A stretch of 64,000 nt of DNA, from the NCBI GenBank assembly GCA_016722635.1, contig JADKIX010000005.1:35708-99707 (forward strand), in the 5' to 3' direction. Of this stretch, positions 25,110-35,488 are shown in pieces (within the stretch, counting starts at the first letter, position 1; every line of letters begins with the position of its first letter). A program made the translations under genes and the position numbers. Origin of the DNA: Rhodospirillaceae bacterium. GTDB taxonomy: Bacteria; Pseudomonadota; Alphaproteobacteria; JAEUKQ01. A model generated the notes under the pieces. The model did not search any database, had not been told where the DNA came from, and saw only the letters and a list, made by a program, of their open reading frames with translations.

Positions 25110-26930
25110 CTAGTCACTGCCACCCGTGCCATTGGGCGCATTTGGTTGTAGGTTGACATCCGTGGCGGTATTGCCACCCCGGTCTTCCATCACACCCACA
25201 TCATCCCAGCTATACCCTGTATCCCAGATGTTGAGGATAATCCCCTCAAAACTAACGGTTCCCGATGACTGGGCACCGATAACCACAGCGGTCGTACCAA
25301 ACCGCCTAGTCTGGTGCGTCCCTTGCAACGTGATATTTTTCAACTCTACCGCCCCGACGTTACCGTCAAGAACGATCCCACGTGAACGCTCGCCAGAAAT
25401 TTCCATTAACCCATCTTCTATTTTGATCCCCTCTCCGCGCACAATCTCGATACCTATAGAACCACTGATCTGGAAATTTTTGACTAAGATGTCCCGGCTA
25501 CCCTCAACCACCAAGCCTTTTGACCCTTCTGACATATTAAGTTTAACATCCTCGACCACCACCTGATCACCCTTCAAGATGTTCATACCCACGGAACTTC
25601 CGCTTAACCGCAAATGATCAACATACACATTTTTGGCATATTGGACATCAAGCAAGTTTAGCTCAATCGTCCTACCTGCCCCTTCGGTAATATCTCCTAA
25701 AGTGCCAGGCGCGGCATATGTAGCGGAAAGCCCACTGGTTACACCTTGGAAAGACAGGTTTGTTCCACCCCCCACCACCCCACTATTATTGGCCGCAATG
25801 AGCAGGTTTTGATCGGTAGCCAACGTCACCGGCCCATCGATCAGCAAGATGCCGCCATCGGCCAGCGCGGCTGCTTGCTCATGCGCCAAACTTTGGTTAG
25901 CCGCATTGACATAGCGTAATTCGGTAACCACCGCATCCGTCTTATCCCATTTCACCGCTTCTTCAATATGGGTAACCACATTGGTAACCTCAGATCTCAC
26001 TTCAGGACGGGCACGGTCTTGCAAGGCCATCCTTCTTGGGGCTTGCGATAAGAAGCGTTGACGGGGGTCATTGATAATGGCTGCAGGCCCCAGATTTACC
26101 CGCAACCCTAAGCCAAACGAGGCAACCGTACCAATTTCGCGGTCACGCCGCCCATGGGCCGACATCGTGAATTGCACGCCGCCAGCCAACGGCAAGGCCA
26201 CATCAAGCCCAGCCTCAACCCCCCTCAGCTGTTTGCCGTCACGGTCCATCATATACACCCCAACATTCGGCGTGATATCAATGGATTGGAAAAACGGCAA
26301 GCGGTAGGCAATTTGCAGATCAGCGCTCCAACGGTTCCGTTCCGTAACCTGTGTGGTACTGTTGACATTCTCCCCTACCAATATTGGTACGCAAACTTGT
26401 GGGTTGCTTGGGTTACAAGAACCCGGCGTTTTGTCACGCAGCGCCAACGCAGTTGTTTGGGTGTTCACGGATGAGGAGGATACGCCCCTCTCTTTCTGCA
26501 ATACGGGGATATACCCGTTCAGGCTGATCGCAAGACCGCCCGGGATGAAAATTTCCAAGCCTGCGGTGGCCCCGTAAAAACGATTGCGGCTGTCGCTTTG
26601 ACTGATATCAAAACTGCCGTTTAAGCCGATGCCCACCCCATCAACCCCCGCTGGCAAGAAGCGGTATCCCGCCCCGAACGATCCGACCGGGCTGCCCCCA
26701 TGGTTGAACCCACCCCTCCACCCTCCCTCAATCATGGTATAGAACATGCCGGTGGGTGCGGAAAACAACGGCATCATCAGGCCAGCATTCGCCCCGAACC
26801 CCCCATTGCCTTTCTCATAAATGCTTTCCAAATTTAAGCTGCCCGCGAACTGCGCCTGGGCCCCCCCACTGATTCCGACCGCGCAAACGGTTGCCAGTAG
26901 CATCTCTTTCATTCCTAATTGTTTTTTCAT
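25110..26930 (-). CDS. Inverse-autotransporter-like beta-helix adhesin 1
   Basis: 606-aa outer-membrane/surface protein. Start 26930 lies 7 bases after AGGAG; signal peptide ends GGAQA/Q. Residues ~30-300 look like a beta-barrel of alternating Gly/aromatic strands (GGWRGGFNHGGSPVGSFGAG, FYGATAGLEIFIPGG, FQSIDITPNVGVYMMDRDGK), the layout of inverse autotransporter (intimin-type) translocators. A conserved SQAPRRMALQDRARP junction follows, then a right-handed beta-helix of short strand repeats (VVVEDVKLNMSEG, ILVKNFQISG). Divergent from adhesin 2. Shortest of the set. Confidence 0.65.
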   Translation of the reverse strand: MKKQLGMKEMLLATVCAVGISGGAQAQFAGSLNLESIYEKGNGGFGANAGLMMPLFSAPTGMFYTMIEGGWRGGFNHGGSPVGSFGAGYRFLPAGVDGVGIGLNGSFDISQSDSRNRFYGATAGLEIFIPGGLAISLNGYIPVLQKERGVSSSSVNTQTTALALRDKTPGSCNPSNPQVCVPILVGENVNSTTQVTERNRWSADLQIAYRLPFFQSIDITPNVGVYMMDRDGKQLRGVEAGLDVALPLAGGVQFTMSAHGRRDREIGTVASFGLGLRVNLGPAAIINDPRQRFLSQAPRRMALQDRARPEVRSEVTNVVTHIEEAVKWDKTDAVVTELRYVNAANQSLAHEQAAALADGGILLIDGPVTLATDQNLLIAANNSGVVGGGTNLSFQGVTSGLSATYAAPGTLGDITEGAGRTIELNLLDVQYAKNVYVDHLRLSGSSVGMNILKGDQVVVEDVKLNMSEGSKGLVVEGSRDILVKNFQISGSIGIEIVRGEGIKIEDGLMEISGERSRGIVLDGNVGAVELKNITLQGTHQTRRFGTTAVVIGAQSSGTVSFEGIILNIWDTGYSWDDVGVMEDRGGNTATDVNLQPNAPNGTGGSD

Positions 26931-27479
26931 AATCATTCTCCTCATTCTGCCTTATATCGTTATATTTATGTGATAGATTGTTGATCTCATCTGTCTGATC
27001 CATCCAACCTCACGGAAATCCTGTGATCTACCCTGTGTGTGATCTCGTTCTTCTCGTTACGATTGATTTTTATCCCTGAACCTTTAACAAAAGGTTAACA
27101 AAAAATATTTTCTTGATATGGTTTTAGGAATCATTGATAGGTGCCGTTGGTGCCATAGCTTTCAGGTTATCCAACCGAAGGTTTTTTTTAAGGGGAATGG
27201 CCCTTAACAACCGTGATCGCCATCGGTCACCAAAATACCGACCGATCTATCATCAGATAAGTTTTCCTAAAATATCCCAAACCCTAGTTTTATGGGTATG
27301 TTATAATTGAGCGCGATTGAAAGGATTGGTGCAAAAATACAACAATTATCCCCAATCATGTCTATCATGCTAAAAAACATTAGACCGAATATGATGAATC
27401 AGCTACAAGGGGTAAGATTTACTATTAAATTACTTAATAACTGACTCATATCTTAATGAATAAATCTTAAGGAATAATC
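26931..27479. promoter_or_regulatory. Divergent promoter region of adhesins 1 and 2
   Basis: About 550 AT-rich bases between two divergent adhesin genes, so promoters for both must lie here. A repeated TGTGATCT element occurs around 27022-27042. I cannot pin down -35/-10 boxes with confidence and see no gene. Confidence 0.4.
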
Positions 27480-29561
27480 ATGGAAATTTTAAGAAAAGAT
27501 TTGAAAAAGATGCTGCTGCAAAGTGGCTGTGCCATTGCTTTGCTGGCGGGTGTGGTGGGGTCTGCGAATGCCCAATTGGCAGGTTCCTTAGGCGTTGGCG
27601 CCACCGGTATTACCAATGGCGGCGGCTTCGGCATGAATGCGAATGCCTGGGTCCCTTTCATGGGCTTTGGCGCTTATTTGGAGGGCGGTTTCCAAGATGG
27701 CAACCCTTACGGTGACGTTGGTTTGGGTGGCAGGTTTATGGTTGGTGGCAACATCGGCCTGGGTGGCTTGGTATCTTTCGCCATGCAAAAGGGTGATGGA
27801 AGCGACAAGATGTTCTATGCCATAAAACCCACTTTCGAAGTTGGCTTTGGTGGCTTGACCTTTAGCTCCACCTTGCAAATCCCGGTTGGCAAAAAAGAAC
27901 GGAATGTTAAAAACTCCGGCTCCGCCCAAGGGGAATTGCTTAACCAACCTGGCAATACCAATTGTAGTGCTCCTCCCATGGGTACGGTTAGCCGCGTTTG
28001 TAATTTATGGTTAGTTGGCCGTGAGCAAAGTGTTGAGGAAAACAGTTTTGGGGTTAATTTGAATGCCCAATATGAATTGAATTTAGGCGGCTTTGCCGTG
28101 ACCCCGAATGTTGGGGTGTATGTGTATGACCGTCAGGGTAAAAACCTGGTTGGGGTGCAGGGCGGCGTGAAAGTTGGCCTTGCCCTTGGCAATGGTTTGG
28201 CAATTGAAGGCGGCATTGGTTTCCGCCATGACAACAAAAACCAGAACTATGACAACAACAACCGTACCCAAGCGATCTTTAGCGCCGGGTTAACCTGGCA
28301 TTTTGGGGGCAATGCCGCCAGTGCTAGTACTAACTTCGTGGATCGTCCGTTCAGCCGTTCGGTGTTTGACCGCGGCATCCATACCCAAGAAAAACTGGGC
28401 AATTCTTTTGTTGAACGCGCCCGTTTACAAGACAGCAACAGCAATGCCCCGATTGACCAGGTTGAGTTTGTGGATAGCACCGTTATGAACCCCTGGAATA
28501 AGATTGGCAATTTGGGTCCAAACCGGATGATTATCGTTCAAGGTGGGGTTAATTTTGGCAACAACACCTCCAACATTGACAGTAGCAATGTCTATATTAT
28601 TGGTGGTGACTCCAATGTTGGCTTAGTGGGCATGAATGGACATACCGGCACTTTCCATACCCCCGGCACCCGCCCCACCATTACCGCGGGTAACGTTGCG
28701 GCTGTATTTAACATCAACAACCGTAGCAATGTCATCTTCAAAGGCTTTGATATCACCGGCACCGCCTTCACTACCCGTCACTTCCACTTTGAAAACAATG
28801 CCCATTATGGCATGGTGGATGATGTGTCGGTGACCAACGGTAACACGCATGTTGCCGAGATTACTTCTTCGGATAATGTTCGCCTCAACAATGTTCGCGG
28901 AACCAATATTGGACAGGCTGGTGTTAGTAACATTGCTGTTAACAACAGTATGAGTACCAGCATTACCAATCTGACCCTCCGTCAATTGGCCAACAACAGT
29001 TTCGGTGTTACATTCACTAACAGCCGCTACAGTACGATCAGTGGCTTTGACATTGATGATAACGATAATAACTATGACACCGCTATTAGAGTTCTGGGCA
29101 CATCTGATCATGTGAAGATTGAACATGGGTCCATCAGCAACTTTGATGTCCATGGGATCGTGATCGATGGGGCTGGCGCTAGCTTTGCCAGCGTAGATGA
29201 TGTCACCATTAAGGCGCACGCAACCGCCACCAATGGTCATGGCATTTTCTTGATGAATGGCCCGGATGATGTCAGTCTGACCAACATCACGGCCACTGGC
29301 CGTGGGGCTGCTAATTTCCGGGCCTTGCAGGTTGACAATGGTTCCTTGAGGCTTAGCGTCGGCAACTTCCATGCCGAAAATTGGGAGCGTGGTTTTGGTT
29401 TAACCGCTGCTAATACTACTGTCATTGACCTCAGCGGCAATACTTTCAACCCAGGGGCAGCAGGACTAACAGCTTGCGATAACACCAATGATATCGATGC
29501 CATGAGCGGCAGTTTGAATGTCACCACCACCACCACCGGTGTTGGAACGCCTTGCCGTTAA
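27480..29561 (+). CDS. Inverse-autotransporter-like beta-helix adhesin 2
   Basis: 693-aa surface protein. AAGGAATAATC precedes the ATG; signal peptide ends GSANA/Q. Beta-barrel part to about residue 285 (GGFGMNANAWVPFMGFGAYL, NLGGFAVTPNVGVYVYDRQG, AIFSAGLTWHFGG), then IDQVEFVDS, which corresponds to VSRVEFVDG-type motifs in its paralogues. The rest is a beta-helix of Asn-rich repeats (SDNVRLNNVRGTNIG, NSRYSTISGFDIDD) ending in AGLTACDNTND. It lacks the APRR junction of adhesins 1, 4 and 5. A strong terminator follows. Confidence 0.7.
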   Translation: MEILRKDLKKMLLQSGCAIALLAGVVGSANAQLAGSLGVGATGITNGGGFGMNANAWVPFMGFGAYLEGGFQDGNPYGDVGLGGRFMVGGNIGLGGLVSFAMQKGDGSDKMFYAIKPTFEVGFGGLTFSSTLQIPVGKKERNVKNSGSAQGELLNQPGNTNCSAPPMGTVSRVCNLWLVGREQSVEENSFGVNLNAQYELNLGGFAVTPNVGVYVYDRQGKNLVGVQGGVKVGLALGNGLAIEGGIGFRHDNKNQNYDNNNRTQAIFSAGLTWHFGGNAASASTNFVDRPFSRSVFDRGIHTQEKLGNSFVERARLQDSNSNAPIDQVEFVDSTVMNPWNKIGNLGPNRMIIVQGGVNFGNNTSNIDSSNVYIIGGDSNVGLVGMNGHTGTFHTPGTRPTITAGNVAAVFNINNRSNVIFKGFDITGTAFTTRHFHFENNAHYGMVDDVSVTNGNTHVAEITSSDNVRLNNVRGTNIGQAGVSNIAVNNSMSTSITNLTLRQLANNSFGVTFTNSRYSTISGFDIDDNDNNYDTAIRVLGTSDHVKIEHGSISNFDVHGIVIDGAGASFASVDDVTIKAHATATNGHGIFLMNGPDDVSLTNITATGRGAANFRALQVDNGSLRLSVGNFHAENWERGFGLTAANTTVIDLSGNTFNPGAAGLTACDNTNDIDAMSGSLNVTTTTTGVGTPCR

Positions 29562-29582
29562 TTACCATATCTTGATAACCGG

Positions 29583-29613
29583 AAAAGGGGGGAAGGCAAC
29601 TTCCCCCTTTTTT
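29583..29613 (+). terminator. Rho-independent terminator after adhesin 2
   Basis: Stem GGGGGAAG/CTTCCCCC with a GCAA tetraloop followed by six T. Essentially identical to the terminator after adhesin 3 (31927-31957), consistent with gene duplication including the 3' flank. Confidence 0.9.
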
Positions 29614-29890
29614 ATGGTAGAACAGGATTTAACCCCCACCAAACCAATGCTCTCATTTTAACAAGGCCTTATATTTATTGATGTTCCTATGGCCTTATCA
29701 AGCAAACTTGCGTCATTTTTTGCCCATTGACTGCCGTTCCGTTATGGTCATATTCTTTAAAAAATAAACCCCTGCCCTCAAAAAACCTACCATCATGAAT
29801 TATTTTCCTCAACCATTAAAAACTATTGGACAATTCCCAAAAAAAATTAATACTTATCACACACAAATCATCACACATAGGAAAGTTCAC
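29614..29890 (+). promoter_or_regulatory. Upstream region of adhesin 3
   Basis: Stretch between the terminator of adhesin 2 and the chosen start of adhesin 3; AT-rich towards the 3' end and presumably carrying the adhesin 3 promoter. The frame is open from 29795, but the peptide there (MNYFPQPLKTIG) has no paralogue counterpart. No separate gene is seen. Confidence 0.35.
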
Positions 29891-31909
29891 ATGTTGCAAT
29901 TCAAGAAATTTTTATCTTATAGCGGTTGTACGGTAGCCCTTGTCAGCGGCCTGATGGGCACATCATACGCCCAGGTCGGCTCAACATTAGGGTTACAAGG
30001 GGTATCTGAAACGAGTGGCGGGGGATTTGGCTTAAATGGCTCTGCCTGGATACCGCTTGCTCATGGATTGGGAATATTGGCTGAAGGTGGCAACCAAGAT
30101 AAAAATCCCTTCGGTTCCCTAGGCCTCAGTTATCGCTTCATGGCCGGTCCGCAGTTGGGGCTTGGGATTTTCAGCACACTGGATATCCAAGAAAGCAGCC
30201 ATAAAAATACTTTTTACGGCACGACCCTGGGCTTTGAGGCTGGCTTAGGGGCCCTTACTGTACGCAGCAACTTGTATATTCCCCTAGGCGACCACAAAAA
30301 AGAAATCAAGAATAGCGGCCATTCCGACGGCGTGTTCGTCAATCAACCTGGAACAAACACTTGTACCAATCCAAACAATACCAACAACCGGGTTTGTGAT
30401 TTGCATTTGCGCACCTATGCAAACAGCATCGAAAAAACCTATTTCCGTTTTGATGCCAGCACTGAATATGTGTTGAATTTAGGCAAATTCCGCCTGGTAC
30501 CAAGTGCTGGGATATATGTTGATGACCGCCCCGGCAAAGCTTTGGTTGGGTTTCAAGGGGAGATGGGGGTAGCTTTCAATATCACTGATAGCATGATGCT
30601 GAAAGCCAGCGGCGGATTCCGCCATGACCGCGAAGAAAAAACCCGAGGTGTTTTCAGCGTTGGGTTAAGCTGGCAGTTTGGTGGCACAATTGCCCATTCA
30701 ACCCCTGCCTTTATGGCCAGCGCCCCCAAACATCTGCAACGCCGTAACCGCCCCTATGTTAGCCAAGGCAAAAGCTTCGATGAGCAAGCCATCCTGCAAG
30801 ACAACACCAGCGGGATTGCTGTGCAACAGGTACAATTTGTTGATGCCAGCAATGAAGGCCTGATAATTGGCAAAATTAATGCGATGGCCGCCAATACCAT
30901 GGTAATTGTCAACGGCACCGTTCGTCTGCCTGGTAACAATCCGATCATCTTTGGCAATGACCATGTGGCCGTGGTAGGGGGTGGCGCCTCCGTGCACCTG
31001 CGCGGTGCCAGCAGTGGCCAGCAGGGAATATTTCATGTTCCCGGTGATCAGGGGCGGATTATTCAACCAGGTACCAATGACCTCTTTAATATTTTTAACA
31101 ACCGCAATAATATCATGCTGCAGGGGTTGCATCTAGACGGCAACGGCACTGCCAGATCTGCTATTTTTGCCAACAATAATGCCGATGAGTTGCGCTTGCG
31201 CGATTTGACCATCGATAATTTGCAAGATGCTGGGATTATCATTGCAAATACCAGTGATAATGCCATTTTAAGTAATATAAGCATTAACCGTGGCGGCCAA
31301 GTCCGTGCCATCGCTATTGAATCAGGTTCCACCAACGCCACAGTGGAGCACATATATATCCAAAATGCAGGGGGTGATGGTATTGGCATAGCGGGGGCCA
31401 ACGGCACGGTGCTTAATGATATTCACATTGATACCGCCGGTGATGATGGGATTGATATCGCCAATTCAGCCAATGTTACAGTGACGGGGGCAGATATTCG
31501 CAATGTCGCGAATGATGGTATCGAAGTATTTGGACCAACCACGCAAACCATCACCCTGCAAGATGTCCAGGTGCATAATTCCCAAGGGCACGGCATTCAC
31601 ATCCTTGCCAGCGCTGATAATGTTACCTTAAGAAATATTTTGGTGGTTGGTAATAATACGGCCATGCGACGCGGGGTGAATGTCTCACCTGGCTCAATGA
31701 ACATTGCGCTTGAAAATGTGCATGCGCAAAACTGGCAAATTGGCTTTGAAATCTTTGGCACTGGCCTTAATCCAAGCTCCGTCACTGATGTAGGCGGTAA
31801 CCGCTTTACCCCCGGTGCCGCCGGACAAACCGCCTGCGATGGCATGCCCGACGCTGGTGGCAGCTTGCAAATACAAGTCACGGGTAGTGGCGTTGTGACC
31901 TGTAATTAA
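29891..31909 (+). CDS. Inverse-autotransporter-like beta-helix adhesin 3
   Basis: 672-aa surface protein from ATG 29891 (MLQFKKFLSYSGCTVALVSG), chosen because AGGAAA precedes it and the signal peptide aligns with adhesin 2. Barrel strands FRLVPSAGIYVDDRPGKALV and VFSVGLSWQFGG match adhesin 2 closely; then RRNRPYVSQGKSFDEQAI and VQQVQFVDASNEGL. The beta-helix carries repeated AxGDGIxIA turns (GGDGIGIAGANGTVLNDIHI, GDDGIDIANSANVTV). Ends with the shared PGAAGQTACDG. Likely a surface adhesin or glycan-binding passenger. Confidence 0.7.
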   Translation: MLQFKKFLSYSGCTVALVSGLMGTSYAQVGSTLGLQGVSETSGGGFGLNGSAWIPLAHGLGILAEGGNQDKNPFGSLGLSYRFMAGPQLGLGIFSTLDIQESSHKNTFYGTTLGFEAGLGALTVRSNLYIPLGDHKKEIKNSGHSDGVFVNQPGTNTCTNPNNTNNRVCDLHLRTYANSIEKTYFRFDASTEYVLNLGKFRLVPSAGIYVDDRPGKALVGFQGEMGVAFNITDSMMLKASGGFRHDREEKTRGVFSVGLSWQFGGTIAHSTPAFMASAPKHLQRRNRPYVSQGKSFDEQAILQDNTSGIAVQQVQFVDASNEGLIIGKINAMAANTMVIVNGTVRLPGNNPIIFGNDHVAVVGGGASVHLRGASSGQQGIFHVPGDQGRIIQPGTNDLFNIFNNRNNIMLQGLHLDGNGTARSAIFANNNADELRLRDLTIDNLQDAGIIIANTSDNAILSNISINRGGQVRAIAIESGSTNATVEHIYIQNAGGDGIGIAGANGTVLNDIHIDTAGDDGIDIANSANVTVTGADIRNVANDGIEVFGPTTQTITLQDVQVHNSQGHGIHILASADNVTLRNILVVGNNTAMRRGVNVSPGSMNIALENVHAQNWQIGFEIFGTGLNPSSVTDVGGNRFTPGAAGQTACDGMPDAGGSLQIQVTGSGVVTCN

Positions 31910-31926
31910 CTAATCAATTTGGTAAG

Positions 31927-31957
31927 AAAAGGGGGGAAGGCAACTTCCCCCTTTTTT
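31927..31957 (+). terminator. Rho-independent terminator after adhesin 3
   Basis: Stem GGGGGAAG/CTTCCCCC, GCAA loop, six-T tail; same sequence as the terminator after adhesin 2. Confidence 0.9.
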
Positions 31958-32242
31958 GTTTTCCACCTCCATCGGCTTTAGTTAGGCTGTTCTGATTCCA
32001 GCCCACCTTCAAGAATCGAAAGCCTCCCGCGTGTATCCCCACAGATGATGGAGGTGCAAGCCACAACCAAAGCCATCGATCATTGGGTTTATTTCTTCCT
32101 ATTGATACAACTTGCATCCCTTGATTCTAAAGGAAATGTTGACCCGTTGCGGCGTTGCGGGCCATACAATTTTATGATCGCCCAACCTGCCGGAATCACT
32201 AAAAATTGGGACTCATGAACTACCCATACCAAGCTTGCCTAA
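31958..32242. other. Gap between convergent adhesin genes
   Basis: About 285 bases between two terminators; no gene, repeat or regulatory element could be supported. Confidence 0.5.
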
Positions 32243-32279
32243 CAAAAAAACCCCGCCACAATATTACTTGGGCGGGGTT
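32243..32279 (-). terminator. Rho-independent terminator after adhesin 4
   Basis: Minus-strand stem AACCCCGCC/GGCGGGGTT around a 13-base AT-rich loop, followed on the minus strand by a run of seven T. Located 41 bases past the adhesin 4 stop. Confidence 0.85.
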
Positions 32280-32320
32280 AAAGGCATCGTCGTTAAGACA
32301 ATAACCGATAGCGGTTTTAG

Positions 32321-34861
32321 TTAGTTGCAACTCTCATTCGTGACCATCATCCCAACTGTTCTTTGAACCGCCAAAGTATTCGCAATATCAACGACACCAT
32401 CACAGGTTTGGGTATCATTGGTGGAGGTATTGCCCGTGCTCATGGCATTAATGTTAGTTATAACCCCTGTTAGAGCATATCCCACCCCCCAATTACTGGT
32501 CCGGATATTACGGATCGTAATATTATTGGCAGTGTTGATAATCAGCGCTGCTGTCACCCCTGTCTTCCCCTTCAATTGCAAATCATTTAAGCTGACATTG
32601 TCGCTGCTAAATATTTCTACCCCTTGCGCGCCAGCGGTCATCGCAGATTGGTCAATCACCACCTTTTCAAGTTGTACCCAGTCGGATGCCGTCACTTGAA
32701 TACCCCCCCCCTGCCCCTGGGCATTTTCAATATTGATGTTTGAGGCTTTAGCGTTGGTAGAACCGAAGTTAAAGAACAAGCCGGTAGCACCCGTGTTTTT
32801 AATAGTAATCCCATCCAAGACAGCACCCGTAGAGCCAAAGAAAACAATACCGTTACCACCGGTCGTGGTGGTGTCCACCGATACTTCCTTCAGCGATGCA
32901 GTTTTAGAATTATTAAAAGAAATACCGTCGGTTGTTCCGGCAACCATAGCCTTGCCGGTGTTACTAACACCCACATCCGCCAACTTTAGGTCGTTTGAAT
33001 TGGTCACATCAATGCCCTGTCTACCCGTTCTGTCAATACGCACATTGGTAAAATGCCCATTCATGCCAGCATCCGAATCTCTGACCCGAATCCCACTTTG
33101 TAAGGCGTCAACAATGGTGACTTTTTCTAATTGCGTTCCGGTAGAAGTGTTGATGATGTTAATACCGTGATCCTTAACAAAGCTAATGTTAGCATTTTGC
33201 ACCAGGATGTTTTTTGCATTAACCAAATCAATCCCGTTTCCGGTGATATGGGCCATGGCATCGCCACCAATAATAGTGATATTTTTTAATTGGGCATTGT
33301 CAGAATTGTTCACGAAAATGCCACGCCCCGGTGCCCGGTCAACCTGCATGCCATCAACCACGGCGTTGTGGGAGCCAGCGTTTAACTCCAAGCCCGCACT
33401 AGCGGGACCCGCATTGGTGCTTTTAACATTGGTTAGACGGGCACCCAGTGAACCGCTAAAAACATAACCGCTGCCGACCGTATTGGCACTGGCAATGTCA
33501 AACAACTGGGCATTATTGGAGGTTGTAAAGAGAAAACTATTAATCCCGCCCCGAACATCGAGACTGCGGAAAACCACATCATTGCGATTGGTGATAGCAA
33601 ACCCATAATTCGTTACCACTGTTTGCCGAATAGTTGGTCGGGTGCCATCCATCGTAAACTGATAGGTTTTGCCGTCAACCGCCCCTTTCAGGGTCATCCC
33701 CGCACCGCCACCCATAATCAGCACATTGGATTTCATAACACTCAAGGTGTTAGCTACTTCAATCTCCCCCCTGCTGCCATCAAACACCACCACCCCATCC
33801 TGCGGTATGCCAACAAGTATATTTTGAGCATTGGCGCGGTTGTCCCGATTGACGAACTGCACCCGGGAAACCACCCTATTAGATGGGTTATCCGTTGAGA
33901 TTGCCCCTTGCCTGCCGATCACCCCGCCCTCGATGACCTGCTGGCTATAGCTATGGTCCAAACGCCTTGGGGCCTGCAGCAGTTTGCGCTTTAAATAATC
34001 CGCCGTGGCCTCGCCAGCCCCGCCCCATTGATAGGTAAAGCCCAGGTTAAATAAGGCATCGGTCCCGCGGCCACCACTGCTTTCCCGCCGCATTTTACCG
34101 CTGGCATTCAGGGTAAAATTTTCACCAAGTGGCACAATGAAATCAACCCCACCGGTAAGACCGGTCAAATTCCGCTCCCCCTTGCGGTCAAACATATATC
34201 CACCCATCGCCACTTCAATATCAATACTTTCCAAGAAGGGCAGACGGTAGCCCAGCTGGATATCCGCCCCCCAATTGTTACGTTCGCGGTCACGTCCCCA
34301 ATTCTGAATGACTAAATCACAGTCACGATTGGTTTGGGTTGGATCACAAAAACCGGGGGTGGTTGGCCGGTCCACCAACGCAGGCTTGCTATAGTCCGTT
34401 CCTTTCACACTGCGGGTGGTTTTGCCAACGGGCACATACGCATTGGCACTGACCGACACCCCCCCCCACACCACTTCAACCCCTGGCACAACACCGTAAA
34501 ACCAATTTTTGCCACTGCTGCGCCACGATTCACCCCGTATATTCGCCCCCAACATCATCTCGCCATATCCAGGCGTTACGCGGTATCCTGCCCCTAAGCT
34601 GAAAGTCGGGTTACTGTCTTGATATCCCACCCCAACCAATCCGTAAAACATTTGGCTTAAGCCGTCGGTGGCGAAAGGCAGCATCGCATCAGTGCTTAAA
34701 CCCCAGCCACTGCCGTCGGTGGCTTTCGAACCCTGGCCGCTGACCGAACCGCCAAATTGCCCGTAAGCAACCCCACCCATCATGGCCATCAAGGCGCCCG
34801 CACACACACTGGCCTTTAATATGTTGTTGATACCTGAGAAATTGCTTCGGTGGTTTTTCAT
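32321..34861 (-). CDS. Inverse-autotransporter-like beta-helix adhesin 4
   Basis: 846-aa surface protein, the longest of the set. Start 34861 follows AGGAATC; signal peptide ends GGVAYG/Q. Barrel part with GWGLSTDAMLPFATDGLSQM, FYGVVPGVEVVWGGVSVSAN and YRLPFLESIDIEVAMGGYMF; junction LLQAPRRLDHSYSQQVIEGG and VSRVQFVNRDN as in adhesins 1 and 5. A long beta-helix follows (NAQLKNITIIGGDAMAHITG, NNITIRNIRTSN) with a Cys pair at the end (TQTCDG...ESCN). Convergent with adhesin 3. Confidence 0.7.
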   Translation of the reverse strand: MKNHRSNFSGINNILKASVCAGALMAMMGGVAYGQFGGSVSGQGSKATDGSGWGLSTDAMLPFATDGLSQMFYGLVGVGYQDSNPTFSLGAGYRVTPGYGEMMLGANIRGESWRSSGKNWFYGVVPGVEVVWGGVSVSANAYVPVGKTTRSVKGTDYSKPALVDRPTTPGFCDPTQTNRDCDLVIQNWGRDRERNNWGADIQLGYRLPFLESIDIEVAMGGYMFDRKGERNLTGLTGGVDFIVPLGENFTLNASGKMRRESSGGRGTDALFNLGFTYQWGGAGEATADYLKRKLLQAPRRLDHSYSQQVIEGGVIGRQGAISTDNPSNRVVSRVQFVNRDNRANAQNILVGIPQDGVVVFDGSRGEIEVANTLSVMKSNVLIMGGGAGMTLKGAVDGKTYQFTMDGTRPTIRQTVVTNYGFAITNRNDVVFRSLDVRGGINSFLFTTSNNAQLFDIASANTVGSGYVFSGSLGARLTNVKSTNAGPASAGLELNAGSHNAVVDGMQVDRAPGRGIFVNNSDNAQLKNITIIGGDAMAHITGNGIDLVNAKNILVQNANISFVKDHGINIINTSTGTQLEKVTIVDALQSGIRVRDSDAGMNGHFTNVRIDRTGRQGIDVTNSNDLKLADVGVSNTGKAMVAGTTDGISFNNSKTASLKEVSVDTTTTGGNGIVFFGSTGAVLDGITIKNTGATGLFFNFGSTNAKASNINIENAQGQGGGIQVTASDWVQLEKVVIDQSAMTAGAQGVEIFSSDNVSLNDLQLKGKTGVTAALIINTANNITIRNIRTSNWGVGYALTGVITNINAMSTGNTSTNDTQTCDGVVDIANTLAVQRTVGMMVTNESCN

Positions 34862-35488
34862 TTTGATTCCTGACATGTAAATTCACTGTTACTACTGATC
34901 TTATTTTCTGATATTTGGGGGATCCCAATTACCAGTTTAGTTGCTGCAAGCCTGGCGGATCATGTTCCCAAGACCCTTATTGCCCAAGGCACCGTCGCTA
35001 TTTTTTAAAATTATATTTTTTAAAATTCATAGCTTTATTTTTTCGAATTGGTGCTTAGTTGTAGCATAATTCTGGGAAACTGGGCAAGCCCCAAAATATA
35101 TAGGGATATCCCGGCCAATGCCCGGGATTTTAAGGATCGGTGGTGAGGATTGCGCGGCCTCCCTCAACCAGTCATCCCTATCTAACCGTCCCCTGTGATT
35201 GTCAACCGTTGGCAAATACGATCCCCAATCCTTATCCCTTATCCCGTCCCTCATTTCTGCACGCCCACCGGCGATAGCCCTAAAAAAATGCTTGATTGAT
35301 CCGGGCAACACATCTTAAAATGATGATTAATCAAGGCAACCCCCTGGATCAACGGCTGCCAGGGGAAACAAGTTGGCCACCCTGAACAGGCCGCTGCCAA
35401 TCAGGAATTTGGCCGAATGGGAATCCTGCCAAAGCCGCTGCCAAAGCCCCTGATCGCCTAAAAATAACCAAGAAAGGAGCAAGGTAAC
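34862..35488. other. AT-rich intergenic region
   Basis: About 625 bases upstream of adhesin 4 and of the DUF5680 gene, so it should contain both promoters. A direct repeat of TTTTTTAAAATT occurs at about 35003-35025. A 94-codon minus-strand frame (35027-35311) has no ribosome site or recognisable product and is not called. Confidence 0.4.

Noticed and set aside
35027..35311. 94-codon minus-strand frame
   Set aside because: No ribosome site, no recognisable features, atypical composition; probably chance.
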